DNA of 64,000 nt from Mucidula mucida (GCA_015501055.1 JADNYV010000091.1:62001-126000); one strand, 5' to 3'; counted from the stretch's first letter, positions 11,545 to 24,094 are shown. The notes: a model not told the origin generated them from the letters alone. A program made the numbers and translations.

Positions 11545-13156
11545 ATGAACATCAGTGCGGCACTCACCCCAGAGCAAAAAGCGGTTTATCTGAGGACTCT
11601 TCCTGCTGTCCGTGAGAGATGTCAGCGTGTCTTTGACCTCGCAAAGGCTGGGAAACTCGAATACCTAGACTACCATCCCGAGAAGGAAGTCGAGGTTACG
11701 GAATTCTGTGTTGGCATTATCCAAGTAAGTCACTGATCCGTTGTGATCCTGCACTCGTCTCAATACCGGGTCCTGCTAGCGCGATTTCGGAACAAACTAT
11801 TCAAGCGTTCGTTACAGCTGTCTAGACCTCGCCAATTAACTTGATAAAAGCTCCATAGATACCTCCTCACGGACGTTGGCGTCACTTTGAATCTGGACGC
11901 GAGCGTGTAGCTCCTTTACTCCAGAGCTGGAAAGACCTCGATGCAAAAGAATCGTCTAAGCGATTGATTGATCTATTCGTGGTCTCCGCGTTACTCGATG
12001 CCGGCGCTGGAAAGGACTGGACCTACACTGAGGAATCCTCCGGTCAGAAGATTGCACGTTCTGAGGGATTGGCTACCGCCAGCATACACATGTTCACCTC
12101 AGGGGTGTTCTCCAGCAATCCAAATCAGCCGTGTCAAGTGACGGTTAGTCCATCATCGGCGCTGTCCCCGAATTAGGCGCGCTAATTTCCCTATTCAGCT
12201 GAGGGATTGAAGAGTATCTCGGTCGAGGTGATCGCGCAGCACTTTCAAGTCAATCAGCAGAACCCCATGGTTGGTCTTGATGGCCGGACATCTCTCCTCG
12301 TCAATCTCTCCAAAGCGATGACCGAAAGCCCGAAGCTTTTCGGGAGCGATGGACGGCCTGGCAATATGTTGGGTATGGACCGGCCCTTGTCCTCCACCAC
12401 GGCGATCCTCCACTGAACTCTAATAAACAGATTTTCTGGAATCTGAATCTAAAATTTCCGGTTCTACGCGCCAAGTTCCTCTCGCCGCCCTTTGGCACGT
12501 TCTCATTGACGGTCTGAACCCGGTCTGGCCAGCCTCTCGGGCGATTCTCGGTGGCATATCTCTCGGAGACGTCTGGCCTTGCTCCGCCTTGAAACAGGAT
12601 GGACAATCCGAAGGAGATGATTATGTTCCCTTCCACAAGCTGACCCAGTGGATGACGTACAGCGTTATTGAGGCCATCGAGTCCGTGCTCAAATGGGAAA
12701 TCGTAGGACGGGAAGACATGACAGGTCTTCCTGAATACCGAAACGGTGGGTCATTAGACGTCTCCCGCTTTGATGAATTTTACATGTTGACTTGACAGGC
12801 GGGCTACTCATGGACCTGGGAGTAGTCACTCTCAAACCTGGCGTTTTGCCTATAGACCCTGTGTCTAAACTCCCTAAGGCAGCTGCTACCCATCCCGCGA
12901 TAGTTGAATGGCGTGCAATGACAGTAATCATGCTGTACGAGACTTCGCTCCATGATTATCTCCGTTCTCATGTTTGTTCAGTGATCGTATCGCTGATTCT
13001 ATTCGCGCGCGTTTGAAGCTCACGCCGACCGAGCTCAATCTTGCGCAGGTCTTGGAAAGTGCGACCTGGAAGGGCGGCAGAGAAATCGCAAAACAGAAAC
13101 GACCCGAGTCGGGTGGGCCGCCGATGGAGATTGAAAGCGACGGAACAGTGTTCTGA
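11545..13156 (+). CDS. URC4: URC4/Urg3 family protein (DUF1688), uracil catabolism
   Basis: Member of the DUF1688 family, which includes yeast Urc4 and Aspergillus/Schizosaccharomyces Urg3, needed for the reductive-independent (URC) uracil degradation route. The biochemical step is not settled. Landmarks: early LPAVRERCQRVFDLAKAGKL, then IPPHGRWRHFESG, LFVVSALLDAGAGKDWTY, RSEGLATASIHMF, FGSDGRPGNML spliced to DFLESESK, VPFHKLTQWMTYS, NGGLLMDLGVVTLK and a C-terminal LDRIADSIRARLKL. Introns of about 50-60 bases resolve each frame change, including one from CT|gtacga near 12,935 to about 12,980. The reading frame is intact. Catabolism of uracil by this gene is inferred from family only. Confidence 0.9.
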
Positions 13157-13265
13157 AAGTGCGCCATGATACAAGTCTAACCAATGTCCAGTATGAGTAT
13201 GCTGTACAGTAATGTATAAGTATAAAAATCCGCTTCCTACTTTTAGCATTCGACTGCATTTCTTA

Positions 13266-15784
13266 TTATCGATGCTTCAGCTCCCTGGCAAGCCTCCAAC
13301 ACAGAACAAAGGCAACAAGAGCTGCAACGCCGCCGAGCCTGCTCAAGGGATCAATACCGGAAACAGACTACTAAGAGAAAGTTGACACTTACCTGAAGAT
13401 ATAGACTACCGAATTCGAGTTAGCGGCGTGTAGCAGAGCAGCCTCGTCTTCCTCGTCATCGCGGACCAAAGCAGAGACACTAGAATCGACGTCTCCATCT
13501 CGAACGTGGACTGGAGGTGCTTGGTCGAAGATCGCAAAAACGATCGAAGCAAGTCCAGTCACAAAGAACTGGGGTATCACAACAAATATGTTTTGAATGC
13601 CCTGGGACACTATTAACAAATCGAGCAACAACAAAGAGTGGGCGGTGAACACGTACAAGGATAATTCCAACCTTGGCACTCAATCCTCCTTCATGCTCGG
13701 AGTCCAAATCAGCCTCTTCTAGGTCTCGACGACGACCAACTAGAACAGCGTCCTCGCCTTCTTCCTCGTCATCTGAATGGTCCCTGCCGAGATCTGCGCG
13801 ACTTATTCCAGCTCCATGGTTGCCTATCAGTCCCCGCCGCGCTTCTGCTTTGTCAAGCTTCATTTGCCGTTCCGAATCGGATTCAGCGTCAGAATCCAGG
13901 TCTGGATCCTCAAAAATTGTTCGTTTACATCAGGCCGCGATCGTGTATCCTGAAGCATAATAGCGCCAGCATCCGTTGAACCCGGAGCGGGTTCCGTCAA
14001 AATTGCTTCGGCCAACTACGCGGAACGCGTTAGATTCTGGGCGCGTTCTACTCCAAAATATAGTCGTACCAGTGCAAGTGGTGCCCACATGATGATTGCC
14101 CAAGAGAACCCCGTCGCCGTGATCAGAAGTGTAGCACCGGTGACCGTGGAGGTAAAACTAAAGGCTGTATGGGTCGGCGTGTATAAAAAGGAGAGATAAT
14201 TCATCCTACAATGTTCCGAACATGCAGGCGGCAAAGACCGCATGACTAGACGCCCAAAGGCTTGCTAGGTGTACCTTCAATATGTCGGGTATACCCCACG
14301 ACCGCGTCTTCGATGCCAGTGGTCGAGGTGCATATCCGCCGTTCTGAACCCCGTTTGCGCTATGGCCTATCGCCTTCTTTTTACGCGTTTCAAAAACGAA
14401 AAAAGGCAGAATGAAGTTGCCCAGCAGGGAAACAACGGCTGATAGGAATAAGGCGCGCGATCCCAGACGCGTCGATTCCTCTTCCAATTCTTCCGGGTCC
14501 ATTGTTTGGCGAATACCTATAGAACCGCCAAGCATTCCAACAGACGAGGGACCGACGGACTCTGTCATGAGTAGAGAAGTGTAGTAGGCCCGTTTATGGA
14601 GATCGCCAATGTATAAAGTCGTGTAGAAAAGTAATGGGAACCACGAGAGCCATGTGCTATTCAACGAATGAGTATTTGCAGGAGACGAGGATGAAGAAGA
14701 ATCACAAAAATTGTATCATGCACTAAGTGCTCGAACGATGAGACAAATCAAATGAAGTCGTGGAATAATACGCACAATCTGCTTGATGACTCGCGGTAAT
14801 ATCCTAGCGGTGGAAATGATGTCCTTCATTTGCTTCAAAAACGTCGCAGTAGCAGAGCTGAAAAGTGTCAAGTCTACAACGTGATCTCCATACGGCGGCC
14901 GGGCTTACCCTGATGATTTTGGCTGCAACAAGACTTTCTCCTTGACCATGAGCATGGTAACAACGTGTCCTCCGAGGAGAAGAATACTTGCAAGAATGCT
15001 GAGAACTTCAAGTTCGGTATTTCCGAAGAAAGGCAAGATTGACGGGAGACTGAGGTTGCCGCTAAGTGGTGGTCAGCCTTGCGTCAAGACCACACTCATC
15101 GGAGTGACCCACACATAAAAACCAGCAACGCCTCCGATGCTCATCATGCGAGCGGCCCATGCGTTTGCGGCAGGTTGTTCAGAAGACGGTAGCACGTCGA
15201 CGAGGAGCGCGCGATCCACGGCCATTACTGCGCAACCAAGGTGTGGGCATGGCAAGACAGTGGATGGGCAAGATGCATACCTGCATTAATACTAAAGTCG
15301 ATGATATAAATTGAAAGGACGCCGAACGCCAGAACCAGAGTTTTCTTGAGACGTGTTAGCAACGCGCCAAAGAAGCGGGATTGCTACTCACACTTGGAGT
15401 GAACAAGCCGGCGACTTGCTTCGTCCAGCCCAACAACAACATAGCGAGCATACAGACAAGGACTCCGCCAATCATATAAGGTCGTCTTCTCCCGAATCTT
15501 GACGTACAGCTATCCGCGAGGACACCGATTAATGGCTGCATGATTAAGCCCGACAGCGGTCCAGCGAGGAAGACCATGGCCATCGCTGACTTGGACAGTC
15601 CCAGGGAAAGCAAGTATGGCGATCCGTAGGACTGTTCGACCGACCAAAACAGTTGGACGCCGAATAGTCCAATGGTCATCGCAGGTAAATGTAGGTATTT
15701 GGGACCCGATATATGACTGTGCCCCGTCAGTCTGCTCGAGTCGGCGCCGTCGCCATTGACAGCAATGAAGCCGCCTCCCGTCAT
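13266..15784 (-). CDS. SUT1: Sucrose/alpha-glucoside:H+ symporter, SUT type (GPH superfamily)
   Basis: Twelve-helix MFS-type sugar symporter of the glycoside-pentoside-hexuronide group, homologous to plant SUTs and fungal alpha-glucoside permeases, expected in the plasma membrane. The start at 15,784 gives a short N-terminal tail, then LFGVQLFWSVEQSYGSPYLLSLGLSKS, the SUT signature; GRRRPYMIGG marks loop 2-3. Middle exons include DRALLVDVLPSSEQPAANAWAAR, and WLSWFPLLFYTTLYIGD precedes a charged central loop. The last splice (donor near 13,378) joins VVYIFR to LGGVAALVAFVLCWRLARE, completing helix 12. A terminal acidic segment (DDEEDEAALLH) precedes that helix. Transport substrate (sucrose, maltose or other) is not visible from sequence. 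Confidence 0.88.
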
Positions 15785-16319
15785 AGGCGCGTCTGGGTGA
15801 AATTGGGGTGGAGGGCGTCGGGAGCAACGTATAAAGTACCGATTAGGAAGTCGGGAATTTGACGTGTCACTAGACCACAACATTGTTCTATTGGACTCCG
15901 CGCGTTTACTAGTAAAGCTCTATTTTGACATGGAGACCCGTCCTTGTCGAGGCAGCAACAAGTCCGTCTGCCGTTCAGTTTCAAAGTCTGCAGACCACAC
16001 CGAAGGCACATTCTTCCTGCTGATCTATGTACATGTCCGCCACTGCTCTGTATGACCAACGTTTCCTTCGCGTCTTCCTCGCCGGATGCCCATGGCCGTA
16101 ACCCTCGAAATGGATTAATCCAAGATAGCACACCCCCCAACCTTTTTTGAATGGCACTTCCTCCGTCTTCCGTCCTACACTCTCGGGGTTCTTTCAACGC
16201 AATAACTCTAATGGCATCTTTTGCCGTGCCTACTATTAGAATGCCCTTTGCGCCACAACAGCGAATATATATAACCTATCTCTCGGGATCCGTTTCCCAC
16301 TCGCTTTTCTTCCCTCGCT
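15785..16319. other. Divergent promoter region between two transporters
   Basis: 535 bases between the leftward sugar symporter and the rightward MFS transporter. A TATA-like run (AATATATATAACC, about 16,264-16,275) lies 45-55 bases before the ATG at 16,320. No gene is convincing here. Confidence 0.5.
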
Positions 16320-18238
16320 ATGTCGGACACTAACACTACTGAACAAACCGCCGTTTCTGAGGAGGACGTCGAAAAGGTCCTGGTCGTACCACTAATACCG
16401 ACGGAGGCAAGAATGCGTGGATGACCGTGGCTGGATCGTATGTATATTTCCTCTGTGTTATGTACATTGAATTCTGCCACACAGATGGATGATCCAATTC
16501 TGCACCTTGGGGTGAGTTCATCTCATTCTGCTGCGCTTGCCCCGACTTACAGTTCCACACAGATACATCAGCGCCTTTGGTGTCTATCAAGACTATTACA
16601 CGCGCACTTTCCTCTCCAACAAGACGCCATCAGACATAAGGTCTGCTTGGAATCGAATGTCACGAGTATCTAACATTCTGGTGCAGCTGGATTGGCAGCT
16701 TCCAGCTATTCATGCAATACGCGCCCGGCATTTTTGTCGGCCGTGCTTTCGACGCCGGCTACTTGTACGATACTCGCAACGTCAAAACGGTTCACCTTGA
16801 TCTCATCTTCCTATAGTCGTTCGATGATTCTCATCGGCACCGTCATTCAAGTGACCTCCATGTTCATGCTGTCTCTAGCTCGACCAGGGCAGTATTACCA
16901 GGCAAAACACCACTTCTTCCTGGCGCACCGTGCTACTCCTCACAGTTTCTGGCAGGTCTTCCTCGCCCAGGCTCTAGGGTCCGGACTCGGCCAATCCCTT
17001 CTCTTCCTCCCTTCCCTAAGCATCATTGGCCACCACTACAAGACCCGCCGCTCCACCGCCACAGGAATCGCCGTCACGGTAAACCTCCCATAGTCACACT
17101 CAAACATAACCCTCACTCTTTTTTCTCAGGGAGCCTCGTTTGGCGGCATCGTATGGCCCATTATGCTCAACGAGCTCAGTCGCGTAACGTCCTTTGACAA
17201 CGCTATACGAGCCACGGCGGCCCTTGCGACAGTTCTTCTCGTTTGTGCCAACCTTATCATGCGGACGGCATACCAAGGAACGCATCGTCGAGCCTTGTGT
17301 GAAATCAAAGTCCTCAAAGAGGTTTTGAAGGATGCCGCATTCATGGTCTCTATCGCTGGGTACGTCACCCCCGACGTATCCAACCTGTCTCACAAAGGTC
17401 CAGAGCTTGCTTCGTGTGCCTCGGCCTCTTCTTTCCGTGTAACCGCCCTATACGAGTTGGACATAGCACACCTACTAATTTCCATGTCACGCAGACTTTT
17501 ACCTCCAGCTCTACGCCATAGACAAAGGAATAGATTCGAACCTTGCGTTCTACGCAGTACGGGACACCCTTCCCACTCATTTTCTTCCGAAACTCATTTC
17601 CTCTAGTTGGCGATCCTCAACGCGGGGAGCATCCTAGGCCGCCTCCTCCCCAGCTTCTTCGCCGACAAAATCGGCATCTACAACATGCTGATCCCCTCTC
17701 TCGCATGCACGTCCATCCTCCTGCTCGCCCTCGTCGGCAGTGACATAAACAACATACCTGGCCTCGTCGCGTTCGCCTGCTTCTACGGTTTCTTCTCCGG
17801 CTCTTGTGAGTCAACGGGACCTTCTTCCATTGACCTATAACTCTGACGTGATTATTCCACCAGACTATTCTCTCATTCCATCTCTAATCTGCCAGCTGAC
17901 CACCAACATGAGCGATTTAGGGTACGCGACACACATTTGCAGTCCCTCATTCCGCTCGTATTTACGAACCTTCTAGCACACGGATGGGCCTCGCGTTTAC
18001 ATGTGTTGGGGTATTCATGCTGTGTGGATCGCCGCTGGACGGCGCGTTACTCCACAGCAGTACGGCAGCGTATGATTGGACCCGCTGCATCGCGTTCTGT
18101 GGCGTGAGTCGGAACACGGAGTTCTCTGGGCTACTAATTATTGAATTTTAGGCGGCAGTGATGACAGGAGCCGCCTGCATGCTACTTTCTCGAACGGTCT
18201 TCATCCACAGAGTACCCGGGCATGGACACAAGGCGTAG
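16320..18238 (+). CDS. MFS monocarboxylate-type transporter (MCT/MCH family)
   Basis: Major facilitator protein of the fungal monocarboxylate-porter-like family, plasma membrane. After a short acidic cytosolic start (MSDTNTTEQTAVSEED) the family motif TDGGKNAWMTVAGSWMIQFC begins helix 1, then YISAFGVYQDYYTR, SWIGSFQLFMQYAPGIFVGRAFDAGYF, QALGSGLGQSLLFLPSL, TGIAVTGASFGGIVWPIM, LNAGSILGRLLPSFFADKIG and CSPLDGALL-like late helices; it ends RVPGHGHKA. About nine introns. The intron at about 16,903-16,956 seems to use a GC-AG boundary (frame-neutral 54 bases). One base is missing relative to a continuous frame near 16,379 (GTCCTGG would need one more C), or else an unusual 35-base intron is used there. 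Substrate is unknown. Confidence 0.82.
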
Positions 18239-18544
18239 CACGTCGGCGTCAGTCTCACAGTCAAAAATCAAAAGAACCCCCATCCATATCCTATTAGAGA
18301 CTGCACCCACAACAACCACCGCGAACATTAATAATAGGTGTGTAAATGTTAAATACTAAAGAGGACTACGTTATGCAGATGCATGACAGAGAGGAATGCG
18401 GAGGTATATGTGCGAAATTGAAATGCGCGAGAAATGAGACTAATGCATGTGTGTGGTATGAATGAGCGATGACAGTTGTCCAGATCCATTGCAATATGTG
18501 TGCGAAACGAAAAAAAAGTGCAGAAGAAGGAAGAAAATTGAACC
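18239..18544. other. Convergent intergenic region
   Basis: 3' flanks of two converging genes. A/T-rich, no gene seen. Confidence 0.5.
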
Positions 18545-21078
18545 TCAACGCCTCACCGGATAATGATACCCTTCTGAGCCGCTGCTCCCCGAAATCAATA
18601 CGACCATCCAGCCAAACATCGACATCAAGAACCGAACCATCCACGCTGGGTCGGCACCCAGGCCAAGTCCAGGACGGAGCTGCATCGCCAACGCGATGTC
18701 GATAGGCGAGCGCGTAACCCGTGGACGCGCCTGCTTCTTCTCAACCGCTGTCGACGAGGACGCCACAGGCGCTGTAGCAGGAGCTGGCTCCGCCACAGGG
18801 AACGAGCCGGGCAATGCTGTCGACAATGTCAAGGGAGAGTGTGATGGAGAAGGAGGAGACATAGGCGTCTTCATCTCCTTCTCCTTCGTGCTCCGAGACT
18901 CCGCGGGGGACGAGACAGTGCTTGCACTGAGACCAAGGGCTGGTGCGTCCGCCGCACGAAGGGACCACGCAGGTTTAACCTTACGCACGGGAGTAAGAAG
19001 GGGGGATTCGGGAGGTGTAGGTGTCTGAGCGGACAGCTCCTTCTTCGATGACAATACCAGGGGAAGGAAGTCTGGATCAGGTATGGATATGGAGATATCG
19101 GATGTCGGGTCGCCGAGAGGTTCATCAGAGACATTATCATCATGGGTGTTTTCGTTAAATTCGTGAGTTATCGGCAAGGGAGTCTCCTCAAGAGCGGGGG
19201 ATGGCAATGCTGAACGCTCCGCGATCGCAACGGGATCAAGTTCAGGTTGAAGAGCTTCTTCGGTCTCATCATCATGGCAGTCCGAGTCCGTGACAACACC
19301 GCGCAATACATCAGGCAGTGGGGGCGTGGTTACAAAGTCAGCGCAAGGAGAACTGGGGGCACGAATGCTCTCAGAGTCCGAGTCATCACCCAAAGGCTGG
19401 GCAGCAGATACGGGCAGATCTTTACTACCGTCATCCTCCGATGGGGTAGAGACTTGAGGCGACGGAGTTCCCAAACGCTCATAGTCGGCCACTACCGATT
19501 GGATCTGCGAGGGGGACGAGTCCGTCGAGCTGTCATAAGAAGAATCGTCATGTACGACTGCTGCCTCTAGAACTGTCATCAACTCAACAGCCTCTAAAGT
19601 ATCGGTGCTTCCTGGAGAAGACGACAACAGCTCCGCTGGAGGTGTTGTGTCTTCATCGAGAGATGCGCGCCTTCCCACAGGTGATGCGAACGGGTCTTCC
19701 AAACCTTCTATAAAGGGAGAAGCCTCGATGACGTTTTCTCCCGGAGCACCAATTCCTAGGCCTTCCAACACTGCATGGTTTGCAGGAGGTGAAGCGAAAG
19801 GATCCTCAGAAGTGGATTGGTTATCAGCCTCCTTAGTCTCCCACGGGGATGCGGTGACAGAATCGAAAGAATAGACACCGGGATGGTCGTCATCTGAGTG
19901 CTCAAGTTCTTCATTCGCCACGGATGGAGTGACGACCTCGAAACCCCAGCCTTCCTCGTCCCATTGCGAGAAATCAAGCAACTGCATTTCCGGCTCGGCC
20001 GGTCCCTTGTCCTGCTCTACCGACAATTCTACGAGGGCAGCCGTGTCCTCAACCGGCGAGTCCACGAGTCTCGATTTATCAGTAATGAGCTGAGCCTCCA
20101 ATTGAAGAGCACGCTGCTTCGGAGAAAAGTCGATGAGATCGGTTTCCGTTTGAACCAATGTAATATCCTGCTCCGAGGAATGAGATTCCGTTGGCGATGA
20201 AGGCACGGACTTTGACGCTGTAGCCTTCATCTTGAGATAGATGTCCGCAATGTCCTCACTGCGGTTTGACAGGGACCTGTGCACGCCAAAGAGCGTGTCA
20301 GATGAGATGTTAATGTCCGAAGTCAATTCGTTTACGAACGGTTTGCGGGTATGGATGCCATCGGGAATGGAAAGATCAATCAGCGGTGAAGGCGTGTTAG
20401 GAGTGGAAAGGAAGTGATGAGGGGAAGAAGGGAAGGGATCCGGGAGAAGAGTCGCCTGCGAAACCGAGGAAGGATGGCTGAAACTGGCGCTGCGACCGTG
20501 AACGCGACCAGACTTGAGGCGCTCCACACGTGACTCGATGGGGCGTCCCATTCTTGATGGCGGGGAAGGCACGTTGGGTAGGGGAACAGCAAAGTCCCGG
20601 AACTCGGGTAAGACATTTGCGGTGCTCGTTGGCAGAAGTTCAACATTCGATTCGTCATCGTCTTCAAGATGGTGTGGTCCCCGGTTTCGCAGCTTGAACC
20701 ATTTCCGGAACTGTGCTACAACGAAAGCAACGACGAAGACGAGAGTGCTGTACGAAATGATGGGGAGAAACGAGGCGAACATGGGCACCGCAAAACTGGT
20801 CGTCACTGGCTCCGAAAGCGGCTCTGCAGAGTCGGGAATCGCTGCTCGCACTGCGAGAGACCTGTATGTCCGAATGAGCCTGTGGTGATAAGATGGCGTA
20901 TGTCAACCTACCCGAGCGCGACAACGGCAAGTTCCCTGTTCTGTCTGTCACTGTTCCCGCCGTTTAGACAGCAGAAGGCCGGAGTTATTGATTACACGTA
21001 CGAAGCACTTTGCACTGGTCCCGCCGCGGTGAGGACGGCCTGCCAAAAGGCGGCCAAGAGGAACAACAAAACAGTCAT
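18545..21078 (-). CDS. Large disordered membrane protein, fungal-specific, unknown function
   Basis: Encodes roughly 800 residues. The upstream exon at 21,078 supplies a signal peptide (MTVLLFLLAAFWQAVLTA); splices near 21,010 and 20,920 lead in frame to ELAVVALGLIRTYRSLAVRAA and the long uninterrupted exon. A strong transmembrane segment follows (LPIISYSTLVFVVAFVVAQF), then a basic stop and about 600 residues that are acidic, Ser/Thr/Pro-rich and almost certainly unfolded (many SPS/PSP phospho-like sites). Close to the C-terminus is a conserved-looking patch (ARPRVTRSPIDIALAMQLRPGLGLGADPAWMVRFL) quoted here as residues about 720-755, followed by a last hydrophobic segment (MSMFGWMVVLI). I recognise no enzyme domain. 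The layout suggests an ER or nuclear-envelope scaffold, but this is a guess. Confidence 0.7.
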
Positions 21079-21602
21079 CCTCGGACCTGAGAATATGATG
21101 AGAATCGTGGCGAAAAGCAAAGAGACACACCCACCACGCTGGGCATAGTAATATCCTCAGAAAACGTTGCAAGCACGATGAAATGCTTACATGAGCCGAC
21201 TCTGGTCTCCCCGAAACATTTAATTTTGATTGCCTAAATAGTACCTCCTCGGCAATTGCAAGCACAGCCATCCAAGAGCCATAGCAAACCATATTGAAAC
21301 CATAAGTGCTCGAGTCACATTAGCCGTGCTAATGTTCTAACTGTCGTTCATCGACATCTGTCTTCGCCCTATCCGTCGCCATTTTTGTGCCACAGATTGT
21401 GGGTATGGAGCCCAAACAAGATCTACGCGTTTGAAGCCCTACCTCTGCTTGATGAAGGGATTTCACAGACAATTCAGTTCATAAATCAACAAAGTTCTCG
21501 TCTCCATTTGCTAGTGAAAACGCGGTTCGGCCCGGGTCCGGCAACTCACGTTTTTGTGACGAGACGCGATGTAACGCGACTTGCACTCAATCCACCATCA
21601 CG
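21079..21602. other. Divergent promoter region
   Basis: About 520 bases between the leftward disordered-protein gene and the rightward thymidylate synthase gene. Open stretches here look like shadows. No gene is supported. Confidence 0.5.
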
Positions 21603-22591
21603 ATGGCCGTCTCAACTCCTGTGAACGGGCACACTGCCCCAGAACACGACGAATACCAATATTTGCACCTCATTCGGCGCGTCATGGACACTGGCGATGT
21701 CCGCCCAGACCGCACTGGCACCGGCACCATCTCCATATTTGCCCCACCGAATCTACGGTTTTCGCTCGCTGATTCAACTCTGCCTCTGCTCACCACCAAG
21801 CGCACGTTTCTGCGCGGTATCGTGGAGGAGCTACTGTGGTTCATCCATGGATCGACGGACTCGACCATCCTGTCGAAGAAGGGTGTCAAGATATGGGATG
21901 GGAATGGTTCAAAGGCGTTTTTGGAGGGGAGGGGACTAGGGCATCGACGTGAAGGTGATTTAGGTCCCGTTTATGGGTTTCAGTGGAGGCATTTTGGGGC
22001 GGAGTATGAGGATGCCGAGAAGGATTATAAGGGCCAGGGCGTGGATCAGCTGAAGGAGTGTATCGAGAAAATCAAGAAGAATCCGACCGATAGGCGCATC
22101 ATCCTCAGCGCTTGGAACCCGAAAGGTATTCATCCCTTCGTTTGACGCGTCTTTGCCCACTGATGGGTATCTTAGATATACCACTGATGGCGCTTCCTCC
22201 TTGTCATATGATGTGTCAGTTCTACGTCCATCTACCTCCAGAAAACGCACCAGAGCAGAAGCCGAGACTGTCCTGCCTGATGTATCAGCGCTCTGCTGAC
22301 CTTGGACTCGGCATCCCGTTCAACATCGCGTCGTACGCATTGTTGACACACATGATTGCCCGCGTCACGGGTACAGACGCCCACGAGCTCATTATCCAGC
22401 TTGGCGATGCACATGTATATCGTGACCATGTTGATGCTCTAGAGCAGCAATTGAAAAGGGAGCCCAAACCGTTCCCGAAGCTGCGATGGGCGAGGGAAGA
22501 TATCTCAGATATTGAAGACTTTGTGTTCAGCGATATTGTGGTTGAAGGATATGAGCCTCATCCTCCGATTGCGATGAAGATGAGCGTGTAG
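21603..22591 (+). CDS. CDC21: Thymidylate synthase
   Basis: Converts dUMP and methylene-tetrahydrofolate to dTMP and dihydrofolate. Two exons joined by intron 22,126-22,175 (WNPK to [11 protein letters not shown]). Diagnostic motifs are [65 protein letters not shown], the active-site Cys in [13 protein letters not shown], then [19 protein letters not shown] and [13 protein letters not shown]. Length of about 312 residues is normal. The start at 21,603 precedes the conserved [16 protein letters not shown] with a short fungal extension. Intact, single-copy housekeeping gene. Confidence 0.97.
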
Positions 22592-22897
22592 AATATGACG
22601 TGTGTATATATGTTATCCTTACTGTAGTTGTAGTTATGAACGTCGCCCTCGCAGTAGCTTGCCATCCTATGCCTCGTTCTGTGTGATAGAAAAAATAAAC
22701 CGCAAAGCACGTTGACATGTAGACTACTTAGGTGGCCGAGGTGCGCTTAAGTATCCATCGCAATTCTTGTTTCGATTCCATGTTTAAGTAATTTGTTTGG
22801 TAAATTCCGGTCAATGCAATCCTAAACTCTGAACGTCCACACCTTTAGCAATCAACTGTGCCATTAGCTCATCATGACCTTCTCTGCGACCTTCCTC
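22592..22897. other. Convergent intergenic region
   Basis: 3' flanks of converging genes; no gene seen. Confidence 0.5.
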
Positions 22898-23738
22898 TCA
22901 ACCTTCCTCTCGTGCCTGCTCTCGTCCCCTCGCTATGATGGCTGCTCGACGAGCCTGAAAAGCACCCCACTCTGAGGCATACTGTCCAGAGATCTCAGAT
23001 CTAACGCCACGATAGAGTACATATCGCCAAAGACCGATAGAATGATGACCCTCAAGAAAGACAACAGCACCACCAAATGCATCACGGCAATGGTCAAATA
23101 TCGACCGTGCAAACCAGTAACAGCAACTACTTTTGAGACGGTAAAATGGTGCATATGATGAGACTGCCTCCGCCATCATCGCGAGCTGAAGTACTGTAGG
23201 CGTAGGAAAATCAAGCCGTGCTAGGCCTTTGCTGCCGTCGAACGATGGACGGCATCAGCAGCGACACCGCGTGCAAAGTAAGACACAATATCGCCAGTGG
23301 GAGAGTCCGCCTTCTTCAAAAACCCACCGCCGATGTCTACCTTTATCAGGTCTGGTCGGTATTCTGGAGTCGTACTGTCATCAGACACCTGAATATCACA
23401 GTAAATGCGTAGAAAGGCAAACATAGACGAATAGACTGCACCAGACCAGACGTATATGGCAGCTCCTCCTTCTTCTTGTCGTCAAAGTCACGGTCGATGA
23501 AAACAACAGTCTGGTGTTCATTGTTCCGGTCGAAGATCTGGACCGCAAGAAATTCGTGTTGCCAGAGATCTGACTTTTTCCTGTGTTCCGCTGCCGTCAC
23601 TACGACACGCTCGTTGTAAAAGAAGTCAGAGCACAATTCAAGTTTCCACGTCGGAATTGACTCCTGGAATGTTGACTGGAGGGAGTGGTCATCCCAGAGC
23701 CCGGGAACGGACTGAGATGGTTCAGACTGCGAAGACAT
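22898..23738 (-). CDS. Hypothetical Agaricomycete protein of about 240 residues
   Basis: Three exons. The first (start MSSQSEPSQSVPGLWDDHSL at 23,738; an upstream Met at about 23,774 is also possible) runs to YTSGL, spliced by a 53-base intron to VSDDSTTPEYRPDLIKVDIG; a second intron near 23,270-23,180 joins ARV to LQLAMMAEAVSSYAPFYRL. The frame is intact to the stop at 22,898. The C-terminal half has hydrophobic/aromatic helices and ends in a charged helix (ARRAAIIARGREQAREEG). Features such as VVVTAAEHRKKSD and VVFIDRDFDD recall short proteins found in many mushroom genomes. I know no function. No signal peptide or metal motif. Confidence 0.65.
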
Positions 23739-23905
23739 GAAGCGTCGAAGAATAGTGTTGATAAGCATCATCGTGGTGGAAATGTAGCAGGTTACAGTGT
23801 TCAGCTTTGTTGACCAAAGGCTTCCTGTAGGAGAAGCAGAGGCCAGCTCGTCACTCGTGCTGTGCGCCACAGATTGGAAATGAGGAAGAAAAAATGATGA
23901 GTAAG

Positions 23906-23987
23906 CGACGCCAGCAGGATTTGAACCTGCGCCCTCAAAGAGGAACAGATTTCTAATCTGTCGCCGTAACCACTTGGCTATAGCGCC
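23906..23987 (-). tRNA. tS(AGA): tRNA-Ser (anticodon AGA)
   Basis: Reading the minus strand, GGCGCTA pairs with TGGCGTC to form the acceptor stem (with two G-U pairs) and the discriminator base is G. The D-arm is GCCAAGTGGTTACGGC. The anticodon stem ACAGA/TCTGT closes the loop TTAGAAA with anticodon AGA. A long variable arm (CCTC...GAGG), the type II form expected for serine, precedes a T-arm with GGTTCAAATCC. 82 bases, no intron. Decodes UCU, and UCC by wobble after A34 is changed to inosine. Confidence 0.95.
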
Positions 23988-24094
23988 TGGTAGTTATGAC
24001 GCCACACATGTACAAGACCCGAAATGCAGTTCTACAGTTCAGAATGCTATTGTACAGCCTAGCTACTTTGAATAAATAATGTGTTGGGGCTGTA

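Noticed and set aside
18696..20888. Open reading frames of 100-160 residues on the + strand opposite the large disordered-protein gene
   Set aside because: They are antisense shadows of one long minus-strand exon with strong Ser/Pro/Asp codon bias.
20893..21148. Possible + strand gene starting MAYVNLPERDNGK
   Set aside because: It stops after about 24 codons, and the same bases encode the well-formed signal-peptide exon on the minus strand.
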